DNA of 64,000 bases, taken from Neorhizobium sp. UBA3556 (GTDB lineage: Bacteria; Pseudomonadota; Alphaproteobacteria; Rhizobiales; Rhizobiaceae). The notes under the pieces were generated by a model. That model was not told the DNA's origin, searched no databases, and saw only the letters and a list, made by a program, of their open reading frames with translations. This document shows, piece by piece, positions 50,701 to 58,141 of the stretch. Where the stretch lies: positions 620,001-684,000 of the forward strand of contig DFNX01000003.1 in the NCBI GenBank assembly GCA_002376235.1, written 5' to 3'. Every line of letters starts with the position of its first letter. The stretch's first letter is position 1. The translations under genes were made by a program, and so were the position numbers.

Positions 50701-53700
50701 GGTCGTCAAGGCTCCGATCTGGTCGGTGCTCAGTGTCGCAATCTGCCTGGTCGTCAGGCCTGCTATTGCCGAGGTTCCCAGACCCGCGATCATTTCCGAC
50801 GAAAGCGAGGCCAGCGTATCGGTCGTGAGGCCGGTGATTGCTGTAGAACTGATCGCCGAGAGTGCGGAGGTCGAGAGCGCCCCGATATCATCTGAACCCA
50901 GCGCCGCAATCTGCTGCGAGGTCAGGGCGCCGACCTGCTTGCTGGAAAGAGCCGCAATCTGGCCGGTGCTCAGCGCAGCGATCTGCTTTGTCGTGAGAGA
51001 CGCGATCGCGCCAGTGCTCAAGGAAGCGATCTGGTCCGTCGAAAGCGCAGCAATGGCGGCTGTCGTCAGACTGGAAATGGCGTCGGTATTGATCGCCGCG
51101 ACGTCGGAGGTGGAGAAGGTCCTGATATTCTCCGTTCCGATGACGGCAATCTGGGCGGAACTCAATGCCGCGACCTGCACGCTCGTCAGGGCGCGTGCCT
51201 GGTCGGTTGAGAGAGCTGCCACCTGCCTGGTCGTCAGTCCGGTAATGCCAGCCGCGCTGAGCGAGGAAATCTGGGCGGTGGACAAAGCGGCAATATCATC
51301 CGTGCCAAGCGCCCCAGCCTGGGCCGCACTCAGCGAGGAAATCTGCCTGGTGGTCAACGAAGCCACCTGGCTGGACAAGAGAGCGGAGATCTGGCCGGTC
51401 GTCAAACCGCTGACACCGCTGGCGCTGAGCGCCGCGATCTGCGCGGTGGACAATGAAGTCAGTACCGCTGTCGACAGTCCGGAAATGGCAGACGAACTGA
51501 TTGCCGCCATCTCCTTTGTCGAGAAGGTTGCAAGATCAGCCGGGTCCAGGACCTCGATCTGGTCGATGTCGAGAACCGCGATCTGCGTGGCGGTCAGGGC
51601 ATCGACCTGCGCTGTGGAAAGAGCGGCGATCTGCCTTGTCGACAGGCCCGTCACACCGGCGGTGCTCAGTGCCGCAACCTGTGCGGTGGAAAGCGCCGCG
51701 ATATCATCTGTGCCGAATGCCGAGATTTGCAGCGAGCTTAGTGCCGACATCTGGAGCGTGGACAGGGCCGAGATCTGGCCTGTGGTCAGAGCCGCTATGT
51801 GGTTTTCGCCCAGGCCCTTCAGACCCGCGGTGCTCAACGCGGCAATCTGCGCGGAGCTGAAATGCCCGATTGCCGTCCCGCTCAATGCCGCGATCTGCGC
51901 GGAGGTCAGGGCTGCGACCTGCTTGGTCGTCAAGGCTCCGATCTGGGCCGAGTTGAGCGATTCGATCTGGTCGCTGGTCAGACTGGCGATTGCCGTTGCG
52001 CTGATCGCGCCGAGCTGCTCGCCGGTCAGCGAAGAGATCGCGTTATTGCTCAGACCGGCGATAGCCTTGGCGTTGATCGCCGCGATATCGGCTGTCGAGA
52101 AGGTCGCAAGGTCCGCGGTGCTCAAGGCGGCGATCTGAGAGGTCTTCAATACACCGATCTGAAGCGTCGTCAGGGCATCGACCTGGGCCGTCGAAAGTGC
52201 CGCGATCTGGTCGGTCGTCAGGCTCGCAATCCCGGCGGTATTGATCGCCGCAATCTGGGTCGTCGAAAGTGCTGCAATCACGTCGGTCGGCAGCGCTGCG
52301 ATAGCACCGGAACTCATCACGGCAAAACGCGCAGGCGAGAAGGCTGCGATGGCCTCAGGGGAGAGTGCTCCGACCTGAAGTGAGGTCAGCGCTGCAACCT
52401 GCGCTGTGGAAAGAGCCGCAAGCTGTGACGACGAGAGTGCTGCGATCTGATCCGTCGTGAGCGCCGCGAAAGCCGGTGTCGACAACGCAGCCACCTGACC
52501 GCTCGAAAGGGATGCCAGCGTTGCGGTCGACAGGGCTCCGATCTGCTTGGATGTCAGCGCCTTGATCTGGGTCGTGGACAGAGCAGACGCCTGATCACTC
52601 GACAGCGCTGCGATCTGATCCGTCGACAGGGCGGCAAGCGCTCCCGCACTCAAGGCTGCGATCTGCGTGGCGGACAGGGCTGCTATCGTGCTGGCCGGCA
52701 GCCCAGCCATAGCCCTTGCACTGATCGCCGCAACAGACTTTGCGGAAAGGGCAAGCAGGCTTTCGGAATCAATCGCACCCAGCTGGGATGACGACAGGGC
52801 CGCGATCTGAGCGGTGGTCAGCGCGGAAACCTGGCTGTCGTCGAGGGCCGCCACCTGCTCCGTCGTCATCTTTCCGACGACTGCTGCAGTCAGCGCGGCG
52901 ACCTGGGCCGTCGACAATGCCTTCAGCGTCGCAGTGCTCATTCCCTCGATTGCCGCCGTGGCGAGAGCCGCCATTTCAGCCGTCGAAAACGTCGCGATAT
53001 CCTCCGGATCAAGCGCGGCGATCTGGGCGGAGGTCAACGCCTTCACCTGGGCGGTGGTCAGCGCTTCGGACTGGCTCGAGCTCAAGACGGCGACCTGGGC
53101 GACGGTCAGGCGGGAAACCGCTGCAGCGGAAAGAGCCGCGATCTGCGCCGTCGACAGGGCGGCGATGCTGTCGGTCCCAATACCTGCGATCTGCGACGTC
53201 CTCAACGCGCCGATCTGATCGGTGGTCAGGGCCGCGACCTGAGCCAGCGAAAGCCTATCCAGCTGCTCGGTGGTCATCTTTCCGACAGCGCCGGGCGCCA
53301 GCGACGCGATCTGGGCGGTTGAAAGAGACGCGATAACATTTGCGCTCAAGCCGGCAATCGCGGAGCTCGTGATCGCCGCCATGTCCTCGGTCGAGAACGT
53401 GGCAAGCTTTTCCGGCGTCAGCATTGCGAGCTGCGCTGCCGTGAGCACCTTCACCTGCGCGGAGGTCAGAGCTCTGGCCTGATCAACGGATAGAACCTCC
53501 ATCTGTTCGGATGAAAGTCGTCCGACGGCTGAGGCACTCAATGCGGCGATCTGCGCCGTGGACAGGGAAGCTATGGCACTGGTGCTGAGACCTGAAATGG
53601 CGCGGCTGGAGAGGGCGCTGATGTTGGCCGTAGAGAAGGCTGCAAGGTCAGCCGCGCTGAGCACGGCAAGCTGTTGGGACGTCAACGCCGCAGCCTGACC

Positions 53701-55098
53701 AGCCGTCAGAGCGGCAATCTGGGCCGTTTTGAGCGCATCGACCTGCCCCGAGGACAAGGCAGCGATTGCGCTTGTGCTGAAGGAAGCGACCTGGGCGGCG
53801 GACAGCGATGCCATGACCTCAGTCGACAGCCCGGTCACGGCCCTGTTGCTGAGAACGGCGATTTCATCGGTCGAGAATGTTGCCAAATCATCGGCGCCAA
53901 GAGCTGCCACCTGATCCGATGTCAGCACTCTGACATGGAGAGCGGTCAATGCTTCGACCTGGCTGGTCGAGAATGCCGCAATCTGATCGGTGGTGAGACC
54001 GAGGATCGCCCTGGTGCTCAGGGCGGCGACCTGCTCCGGTGTCAGGCCCGAAATGTCATCCGTGGAGAAGGCAACGATCTGCGTTGCCTTCAAGGCCTGC
54101 ATATGGTCCGTCGTGAGCGCCGCAATCTGCCTGCTCGACAGAGCATTGATCTGATCCGTGCTGAGAACCGATACACTTGAGGTGCTGAGGGCGGATATCT
54201 GCCGGGTGGTTAGAGCGCCAACCATCTCCGTACTCAGTGCAGCAACCTGCAGCGCTTTCAGCACGCCGATCTGCGTCGACGTCAACGCCGCGATCTGCCC
54301 GGTGGAGAATGCCGAGATCTGCTCGGTCGTCAGGCTTACGATAAATGCCGTATTGGCGGCCGCAATCTGGGCGGACGACAGGGCGGCGATATGGGCACCG
54401 GACAAGCCGAGACCCGCGCCATTGCTGAGCGCAGCAATGCTTGCTGTCGACAAAGCGGCGATATCGTTGGTTCCGAGAACCGCTATCTGATGGGACCGAA
54501 GGGCGCTGATCTGGGTCGTTGTCAAGGATGCAATCTGACCGGTGGAAAGCGCCATGACCTGGTCAGTCGTCAGCTTGGTAATCGAGCCGGCGGAGAGTGC
54601 TGCGACCTGCGCGGTCGTCAAGGAGGCCATGACCTCGGTTCTAAGGCCGACGATTGCTGACGGATTGAGAGCAGCTATGTCCTCTGTCGAGAAGGTTGCG
54701 AGATCAGCAGGTGTCAGCGCGGCAAGCTGGGCCGAGGTCAAAGAGCCTACCTGTGACGAGGTCATGGCCTCGGCCTGATCGGTAGAGAATGCCTGCAACT
54801 GGGCTGTTGTCAGAGCTGCGACCTGGCCGGTGCTCAGACTTTCGATTGCAATCTTGCTGAGAACGGCAAGCTGATCCATCGTCAGGCCGACGATCGCATT
54901 TGTCGCAATCGCGCTCAACTGCTGGGAATTCATCGTTCCGATGTCTTCCGTGTCCATCGCAGAAATCTGCTCGGAAGACAGGGCCTTGATCTGTGCCGTG
55001 GACAATGACGCCACGTCGTCAGTCGTCCATGCCGCAACTGCCGCCGTCGAAAGCGACCTGATCTGGGTAACGCTGAGCGAGGAAATGGTCGTAGTCAT
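47779..55098 (-). CDS. Giant octapeptide-repeat protein, 2439 aa (304 x 8 residues)
   Basis: After the first 7 residues (MTTTISS) the entire protein is made of 8-residue units of consensus L-(S/T)-(T/S)-x-Q-(I/V)-A-A, for example LSTAQIAA. 2439 minus 7 equals 304 units exactly, and both ends are in the same register, so no net slippage has occurred. Units often recur in blocks of ten (80 residues) marked by DDLATFST-like octads. Ser/Thr and Ala dominate; no Cys was seen and aromatic residues are rare. The S/T-x-x-Q/D/E pattern suggests short N-capped helices stacking into a solenoid. There is no signal peptide, membrane helix or recognised catalytic domain. It lies behind fliQ on the same strand and beside a GT41 gene. 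A secreted or surface filament or adhesin is a guess. I know no named family with confidence. Confidence 0.85.
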   Translation of the reverse strand: MTTTISSLSVTQIRSLSTAAVAAWTTDDVASLSTAQIKALSSEQISAMDTEDIGTMNSQQLSAIATNAIVGLTMDQLAVLSKIAIESLSTGQVAALTTAQLQAFSTDQAEAMTSSQVGSLTSAQLAALTPADLATFSTEDIAALNPSAIVGLRTEVMASLTTAQVAALSAGSITKLTTDQVMALSTGQIASLTTTQISALRSHQIAVLGTNDIAALSTASIAALSNGAGLGLSGAHIAALSSAQIAAANTAFIVSLTTEQISAFSTGQIAALTSTQIGVLKALQVAALSTEMVGALTTRQISALSTSSVSVLSTDQINALSSRQIAALTTDHMQALKATQIVAFSTDDISGLTPEQVAALSTRAILGLTTDQIAAFSTSQVEALTALHVRVLTSDQVAALGADDLATFSTDEIAVLSNRAVTGLSTEVMASLSAAQVASFSTSAIAALSSGQVDALKTAQIAALTAGQAAALTSQQLAVLSAADLAAFSTANISALSSRAISGLSTSAIASLSTAQIAALSASAVGRLSSEQMEVLSVDQARALTSAQVKVLTAAQLAMLTPEKLATFSTEDMAAITSSAIAGLSANVIASLSTAQIASLAPGAVGKMTTEQLDRLSLAQVAALTTDQIGALRTSQIAGIGTDSIAALSTAQIAALSAAAVSRLTVAQVAVLSSSQSEALTTAQVKALTSAQIAALDPEDIATFSTAEMAALATAAIEGMSTATLKALSTAQVAALTAAVVGKMTTEQVAALDDSQVSALTTAQIAALSSSQLGAIDSESLLALSAKSVAAISARAMAGLPASTIAALSATQIAALSAGALAALSTDQIAALSSDQASALSTTQIKALTSKQIGALSTATLASLSSGQVAALSTPAFAALTTDQIAALSSSQLAALSTAQVAALTSLQVGALSPEAIAAFSPARFAVMSSGAIAALPTDVIAALSTTQIAAINTAGIASLTTDQIAALSTAQVDALTTLQIGVLKTSQIAALSTADLATFSTADIAAINAKAIAGLSNNAISSLTGEQLGAISATAIASLTSDQIESLNSAQIGALTTKQVAALTSAQIAALSGTAIGHFSSAQIAALSTAGLKGLGENHIAALTTGQISALSTLQMSALSSLQISAFGTDDIAALSTAQVAALSTAGVTGLSTRQIAALSTAQVDALTATQIAVLDIDQIEVLDPADLATFSTKEMAAISSSAISGLSTAVLTSLSTAQIAALSASGVSGLTTGQISALLSSQVASLTTRQISSLSAAQAGALGTDDIAALSTAQISSLSAAGITGLTTRQVAALSTDQARALTSVQVAALSSAQIAVIGTENIRTFSTSDVAAINTDAISSLTTAAIAALSTDQIASLSTGAIASLTTKQIAALSTGQIAALSSKQVGALTSQQIAALGSDDIGALSTSALSAISSTAITGLTTDTLASLSSEMIAGLGTSAIAGLTTRQIATLSTDQIGALTTRQMGALNSYQAAALSTEDLATLTTGQIAALSTAGISGLSASQIEALSTAQTEALTATQVASLSSKQVAALGTDDLALFATREIAALSSSAVAGLSSGTLASLSNELVAALSTAAITSLSTAQMAAFSTAQLAGMTSSQVSALNAKQLEALGTTYIASLSTDEIAALSTSVIAGLSTAQIATLTTAQAQALTSSQVAALSSSQVAALGSDDLALFTTREIAALSASAMAGLSTEVLASLSSDKIEALGFSSIAALSTAQVAALSSNQLAALTTAQIGQLSSRQIAALGTAGISTLSTGQIAAMATAGVTGLTSAQVAAMSTGQVEALTSTQVAVLTSSQVTALGADDLAVFSTKELAALGSGAITGLPTAVLAALSTEQIASLSSAAIGELTTGQVAALSSAQIDALTTAQMGALGSKQIAVLSTDAIAGLSTGQIAALGTAGIAGLSAAQITALTTSQVEALTATQVGALNSAQVAALGTDDLAVFSTADIAALSSRGVAGLTTTVLAALSTEQIAALSAAGIAGLGTGQIAALSTDQAEALTATQIAALSSKQLSALGLDDLATFSTAEIAAISSAAISGLSTATLSALTTEQITALGTAAISGLTTGQVAALSLDQLETLSTAQIGALSSRQVAVLTTEEIGALRPEQIAALSTAGIAGLTSEQTGVLTLDQISALSTAQIAALTSTAISGLTVDDLESFSTEKLAAISSAAIPGLSTGFIAALSTQELAALGTAGIAGLTSAQVAALTSEHLDSLSTAQIAAFSAIGLAGLTTEDMASFSTADLAAIGTAAIKGLSTAIIASLTTEQIGALSAGQVGGLNYNQMVALSTGQVAELTTAQIGALNALQAAALGADDMAVFTTEEIAALGTGAISGLTPSVISSLTTAQAEALTPTQVNSLTSGQLAALSNDGLATFSTADIAALNNAALPGLSTESIVAMSSAQRDTLIETHMAALSPEQISTIISLYMAA
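47782..55077 (-). repeat. 304 coding repeats of 24 bp with frequent 240-bp higher-order periodicity
   Basis: The 7296 bases equal 304 x 24. At the protein level octads such as LGTDDLAV-FSTADIAA return after ten units in several places (for example LGADDLAT to LSAADLAA to LTPEKLAT). The DNA copies are diverged at third positions, so this is an old array under protein-level selection, not a fresh expansion. Long antisense open frames on the plus strand are a by-product of the periodicity. Confidence 0.85.
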
Positions 55099-55466
55099 GT
55101 GCAGAGCCTTGACGCTTGATCAAATGCTTAAAGACAAACCCGAAGAACAGTTTCTCCGGTATGGCGAACAATGTGAGGAAGCATGATCCTGCCGCCCCAT
55201 CCCCCCGAAAATGGCGAGCTACAACCGGCATTCATGCCGATGACATCAGAAGCTGTAGGGAGATGGACTTGTGCGAAACTGAAGTTTTGTTCCAGCTCAC
55301 AGAAAATATGATTGAGTATCGATTTTTGGAAAAGTTTGCCCGAAATTTTTCAGACGAGAATGTGGTCGATCGGCTGTGCTCAACGGAACACACCAGCGCG
55401 ACGCCTGCTTGCGCGCAGAGTGATCGGCGCCGGATTCCGAATGTCAGAGGCGAAATGATGCGGGTG
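55099..55466. other. 368-base gap behind fliQ where flhA is expected
   Basis: No flhA or fliR sequence is recognisable on either strand. A plus-strand frame (55116-55490) overlaps the end of fliQ and lacks support. The gap is locally A/T-rich (55290-55370) and presumably carries the promoter and leader of the giant repeat gene; no clear -35/-10 pair could be chosen. Confidence 0.5.
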
Positions 55467-55733
55467 TCAGAACCCGCTTTGCACGCGTGAGAAAACCAGA
55501 TCTGCAAACAAAGCGATCTGTCCACCGATGAAGGATGCCGAAAGGCCGATAACGATCATGACGGCCACGATCTTGGGCACGAAGGTCAACGTCATTTCCT
55601 GCACCTGTGTCAGTGCCTGGATCAACGCGATCGAAACCCCGACGACCATGCCGGCAGCAACGGCCGGCCCCGCAGCAACCAGGATCGTCCAGATGGCGTT
55701 GCGCATAATATCCAGCGCATCGGCCTCATTCAT
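55467..55733 (-). CDS. fliQ: Flagellar export apparatus protein FliQ, 88 aa
   Basis: FliQ is a small inner-membrane part of the flagellar type III export gate (FliPQR). Two membrane helices are visible: AIWTILVAAGPAVAAGMVVG-type and VPKIVAVMIVIGLSASFIGG. The ALTQVQEMTLTFVPKI linker is the family signature. The length (88) is standard. It is last in the hook operon here, 92 bases after flgD. In most Rhizobiaceae flhA follows directly; here the giant repeat gene does. Confidence 0.93.
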   Translation of the reverse strand: MNEADALDIMRNAIWTILVAAGPAVAAGMVVGVSIALIQALTQVQEMTLTFVPKIVAVMIVIGLSASFIGGQIALFADLVFSRVQSGF

Positions 55734-55825
55734 GACATTCTACCCTTCATAGGCTCCTGGACGGCCCCGCATTTGCGCGTTCCCGGCCGTCACCATGCCC
55801 TGATTAAGGGATTCGCAAGCTTCTT

Positions 55826-56287
55826 TTAAGTGGTAGAATCTTGAATCGTCACCAAGTCCCCATCAGAAATCGAGATGCCCTGGCTGATGTTGATGAGCTT
55901 GCCATCCGTCGTCGTGGCGGTGAGGCCTTCAGACGTGACCTCAACCATCGCAACGACACCGGAGGTCTTTCCGTCCGCGCTGGTGATTGTCTTGCCGATG
56001 TAGTTCGACGCATTCGTCAGGTTGGACTGGCTGATCAGGCTCTCCAGATTGGTGTTCATCTTGATCGACTGTTCGACCTGCGAGAATGTCGCAAGCTGCG
56101 AGACCTGTTCGGTTGCATCCATCGGATCCGTGGGATCCTGGTTCTGCATCTGCGTAATCAACAGCTTGAGGAAGCTGTTATAGTCGAGCGAAGCAGCCGC
56201 CGCGTCGGACGAGGAAGCTGAACTCGTCGTGGTAGCCGTACTCGCCGTGCTCTGGGTCGATGTTGAAGACCCGACTATCGTCACCAT
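55826..56287 (-). CDS. flgD: Flagellar hook assembly (capping) protein FlgD, 153 aa
   Basis: Scaffolds polymerisation of hook protein FlgE at the growing tip and is itself exported by the flagellar apparatus. The N-terminus is Ser/Thr-rich and disordered ([20 protein letters not shown]), then the conserved [22 protein letters not shown] block that defines Flg[12 protein letters not shown], and a shortened C-terminal part. About 150 residues is short compared with enterobacterial FlgD (about 230) but usual in rhizobia. Overlaps the end of flbT by 7 bases. Confidence 0.95.
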   Translation of the reverse strand: MVTIVGSSTSTQSTASTATTTSSASSSDAAAASLDYNSFLKLLITQMQNQDPTDPMDATEQVSQLATFSQVEQSIKMNTNLESLISQSNLTNASNYIGKTITSADGKTSGVVAMVEVTSEGLTATTTDGKLINISQGISISDGDLVTIQDSTT

Positions 56288-56727
56288 AGCGCGATTTCCT
56301 TTCGCAGTTCCATAACGGCTGCGGGCGTGACTTCGTTATTGTTGAGGATGGCTTCCTCGACCGGATAGAGGGCGCGGATGGCCTTCAATGCATCGAAGGG
56401 GCGACCCGACGAGACCATGCCGTCGATCCGCTTCAATTCGGAGCGAACTTCTTCGTTCTGGAAGCAGGCCACCAGCATGGTGATCGACTTGCGGAAGAGC
56501 GCCATGGAGTGCTCTTTGCCTTCGGGATTGATCAGCATCATCTGGGCGATGAAATAGAGCTGCCGAAGCGGCGTCGTGGTCTGCTCTGGCTGAAGAACAT
56601 GGTTTTCCAGCAGGAACGTTACGTCGTTGAGGAACTCGATCGAAACCTTCCGGTCCACCCTAAGGACGGCACCGTTGACGAAGATCTTTTCCCCGGATTT
56701 CAGCGAAAGGCGTAGCGTACTTTTCAT
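56281..56727 (-). CDS. flbT: Flagellin mRNA regulator FlbT, 148 aa
   Basis: FlbT acts post-transcriptionally on flagellin mRNA leaders, as shown in Caulobacter and Brucella, coupling filament synthesis to hook completion. [20 protein letters not shown] and [20 protein letters not shown] followed by [20 protein letters not shown] are characteristic. The start ATG overlaps the flaF stop (ATGA). It acts with FlaF, its antagonist or partner, encoded immediately upstream. Confidence 0.95.
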   Translation of the reverse strand: MKSTLRLSLKSGEKIFVNGAVLRVDRKVSIEFLNDVTFLLENHVLQPEQTTTPLRQLYFIAQMMLINPEGKEHSMALFRKSITMLVACFQNEEVRSELKRIDGMVSSGRPFDALKAIRALYPVEEAILNNNEVTPAAVMELRKEIALW

Positions 56728-57071
56728 TTAAGTCCATCCCGAATGATGATGGTTATGTCTATGATACCTTGGTAGTTGGTGGAGGTCCGTCGGCGGATGT
56801 TCTCCAACTCTTTCAGTATCCATATTGCGATCGATATTAGATTGGCTCTGACTTCCACACTAAGCTGATTGTCGGCGCTCCGGAGATCTTCAATCAACCT
56901 TATCCATACCCGTCTCGTGTAGTAGACGGCCTCGATCGAATCCTTGTCGTATTTGTCGCTCTGTTTCGCGACCTCCAACAACTCAATCGATCTTGTCAGG
57001 ATCTGGCGTTCTCGTTCGCGGGCTACAGTGAGATCATCCTCCATGATCTCCGCGTATGAAAACTGGAACAT
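56724..57071 (-). CDS. flaF: Flagellin synthesis regulator FlaF, 115 aa
   Basis: FlaF is needed for flagellin production and secretion in Alphaproteobacteria and works with Flb[21 protein letters not shown] is a clear family N-terminus, and the rest is helical ([34 protein letters not shown]). The length is standard. 48 bases after flgL; overlaps flbT by 4 bases, implying coupled translation. Confidence 0.94.
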   Translation of the reverse strand: MFQFSYAEIMEDDLTVARERERQILTRSIELLEVAKQSDKYDKDSIEAVYYTRRVWIRLIEDLRSADNQLSVEVRANLISIAIWILKELENIRRRTSTNYQGIIDITIIIRDGLK

Positions 57072-57119
57072 TCATTTACCCTTCATGGTAGAGCGCGCAT
57101 CGTCCTTACATGGCGATGA

Positions 57120-58139
57120 CTAGATATAATCCGCGAGGCTCATGCCTAAGATTCGAGAGGTGATGGAGTAGGAAGTCTCAACCTGGTTCAACAGCGTCGA
57201 CAGGCGAACCGAAGCCTCTTCCGTGTCCACACCCACCAAACCCGTCAGCTGCGTATCAATGATCGTGATCTGGTTGCTCATGTACGTGTTCGCTTTGTCG
57301 ATGCGTTCCTGCGACAAACCAAGTGCCGACTGCTGAGCAGTCACGCCGGAGATTGCTGTGCCGGCATATTGCGTCGCCTTTTGGCTAACTACGGACAGGG
57401 CTCCGCTACCGAGCCCGGCATTCGTCAATTGCGAGGCTACCACAGAAGCGAGGACAAGGTTCTTGAAACCTTCGGAATTGGCGCTGGTGGATGTCGCTAC
57501 GGTTTCCGAAGAACTTATGCGCGTCATCATTACGTTGTCAGACGCGTTATTCCAGCTCTCCCAGTCGAATGATGCCTCATAATCGGACAAAAATGTATTC
57601 ATCTGATCGGCGGTGATATCGCCCGCCGCAGTACCGCCCCTGAAAAGGTCGAAGGCGTCATTGAAATCTTTCGTCACCCTTTCGATGAAATCATCATCGA
57701 AGGTCTGAACATCCGTCGCGGTGCCGGAAAACAGGTATTCTCCGTTTACCGCGGTGTTCGCGTAGCTGACGAAGTTCTCGAGAACCGATTGTGCACTGTC
57801 GGCGGAAACCTTCAGGCTGTTGACGTCGGTGTTGCCGCTCAAGGCGGTCAAGGCGTCCAGCAGCGTCTGTCCCGCATTGGAGATGTTGGTCAACGCAAGC
57901 TGCGATCCTTCCATTCTCGTCTCGGCGAAGGAATTCGAGTTGATGACCGACTGAAGGCGGCTGCTCTCACGCGAATAATCCAGGCTCGTCGATGTGCGGG
58001 TACCCAGTTCCAGGCCCACATCCGAGTAGGTTCCGGTAACCGCTTCGTCCTGCAGCTTGACAATCTCCGTCATCGCGCTGGAGACGGTGGATTGCATCGA
58101 CTGACTAATGGCGAGGGATGAGATTGACGTTGTTTTCAT
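57120..58139 (-). CDS. flgL: Hook-filament junction protein FlgL (HAP3), 339 aa
   Basis: Joins the hook to the flagellin filament; exported by the flagellar apparatus. The N-terminus MKTTSISSLAISQSMQSTVS and the heptad-rich D0/D1 segments resemble flagellin. FVSYANTAVNGEYLFSGTAT is the FlgL hallmark before the variable middle. The C-terminus ends with SVRLSTLLNQVETSYSITSR and IDGMSLADYI-like GMSLADYI. Starts 2 bases after flgK stops. Confidence 0.94.
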   Translation of the reverse strand: MKTTSISSLAISQSMQSTVSSAMTEIVKLQDEAVTGTYSDVGLELGTRTSTSLDYSRESSRLQSVINSNSFAETRMEGSQLALTNISNAGQTLLDALTALSGNTDVNSLKVSADSAQSVLENFVSYANTAVNGEYLFSGTATDVQTFDDDFIERVTKDFNDAFDLFRGGTAAGDITADQMNTFLSDYEASFDWESWNNASDNVMMTRISSSETVATSTSANSEGFKNLVLASVVASQLTNAGLGSGALSVVSQKATQYAGTAISGVTAQQSALGLSQERIDKANTYMSNQITIIDTQLTGLVGVDTEEASVRLSTLLNQVETSYSITSRILGMSLADYI

Positions 58140-58141
58140 GA

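Noticed and set aside
47876..54778. Many long plus-strand open frames opposite the giant repeat gene (for example 49094-50170 and 50726-52138)
   Set aside because: They arise from the 24-bp periodicity: once one unit lacks stops in an antisense frame, most do. They lack ribosome sites and have low-complexity products.
47782..55077. Regular 24-bp repeats that might suggest a CRISPR or satellite array
   Set aside because: The repeats are contiguous, coding, diverged at third positions and without unique spacers.
55460..55477. Hairpin overlapping the fliQ stop codon (GCGGGT / ACCCGC) as a terminator
   Set aside because: Only 6 bp of stem, it includes the stop codon, and no T-run follows on the minus strand.
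55116..55490. Plus-strand frame of 124 codons between the giant gene and fliQ
   Set aside because: It overlaps the 3' end of fliQ, lacks a ribosome site and recognisable sequence, and crosses the expected promoter of the repeat gene.
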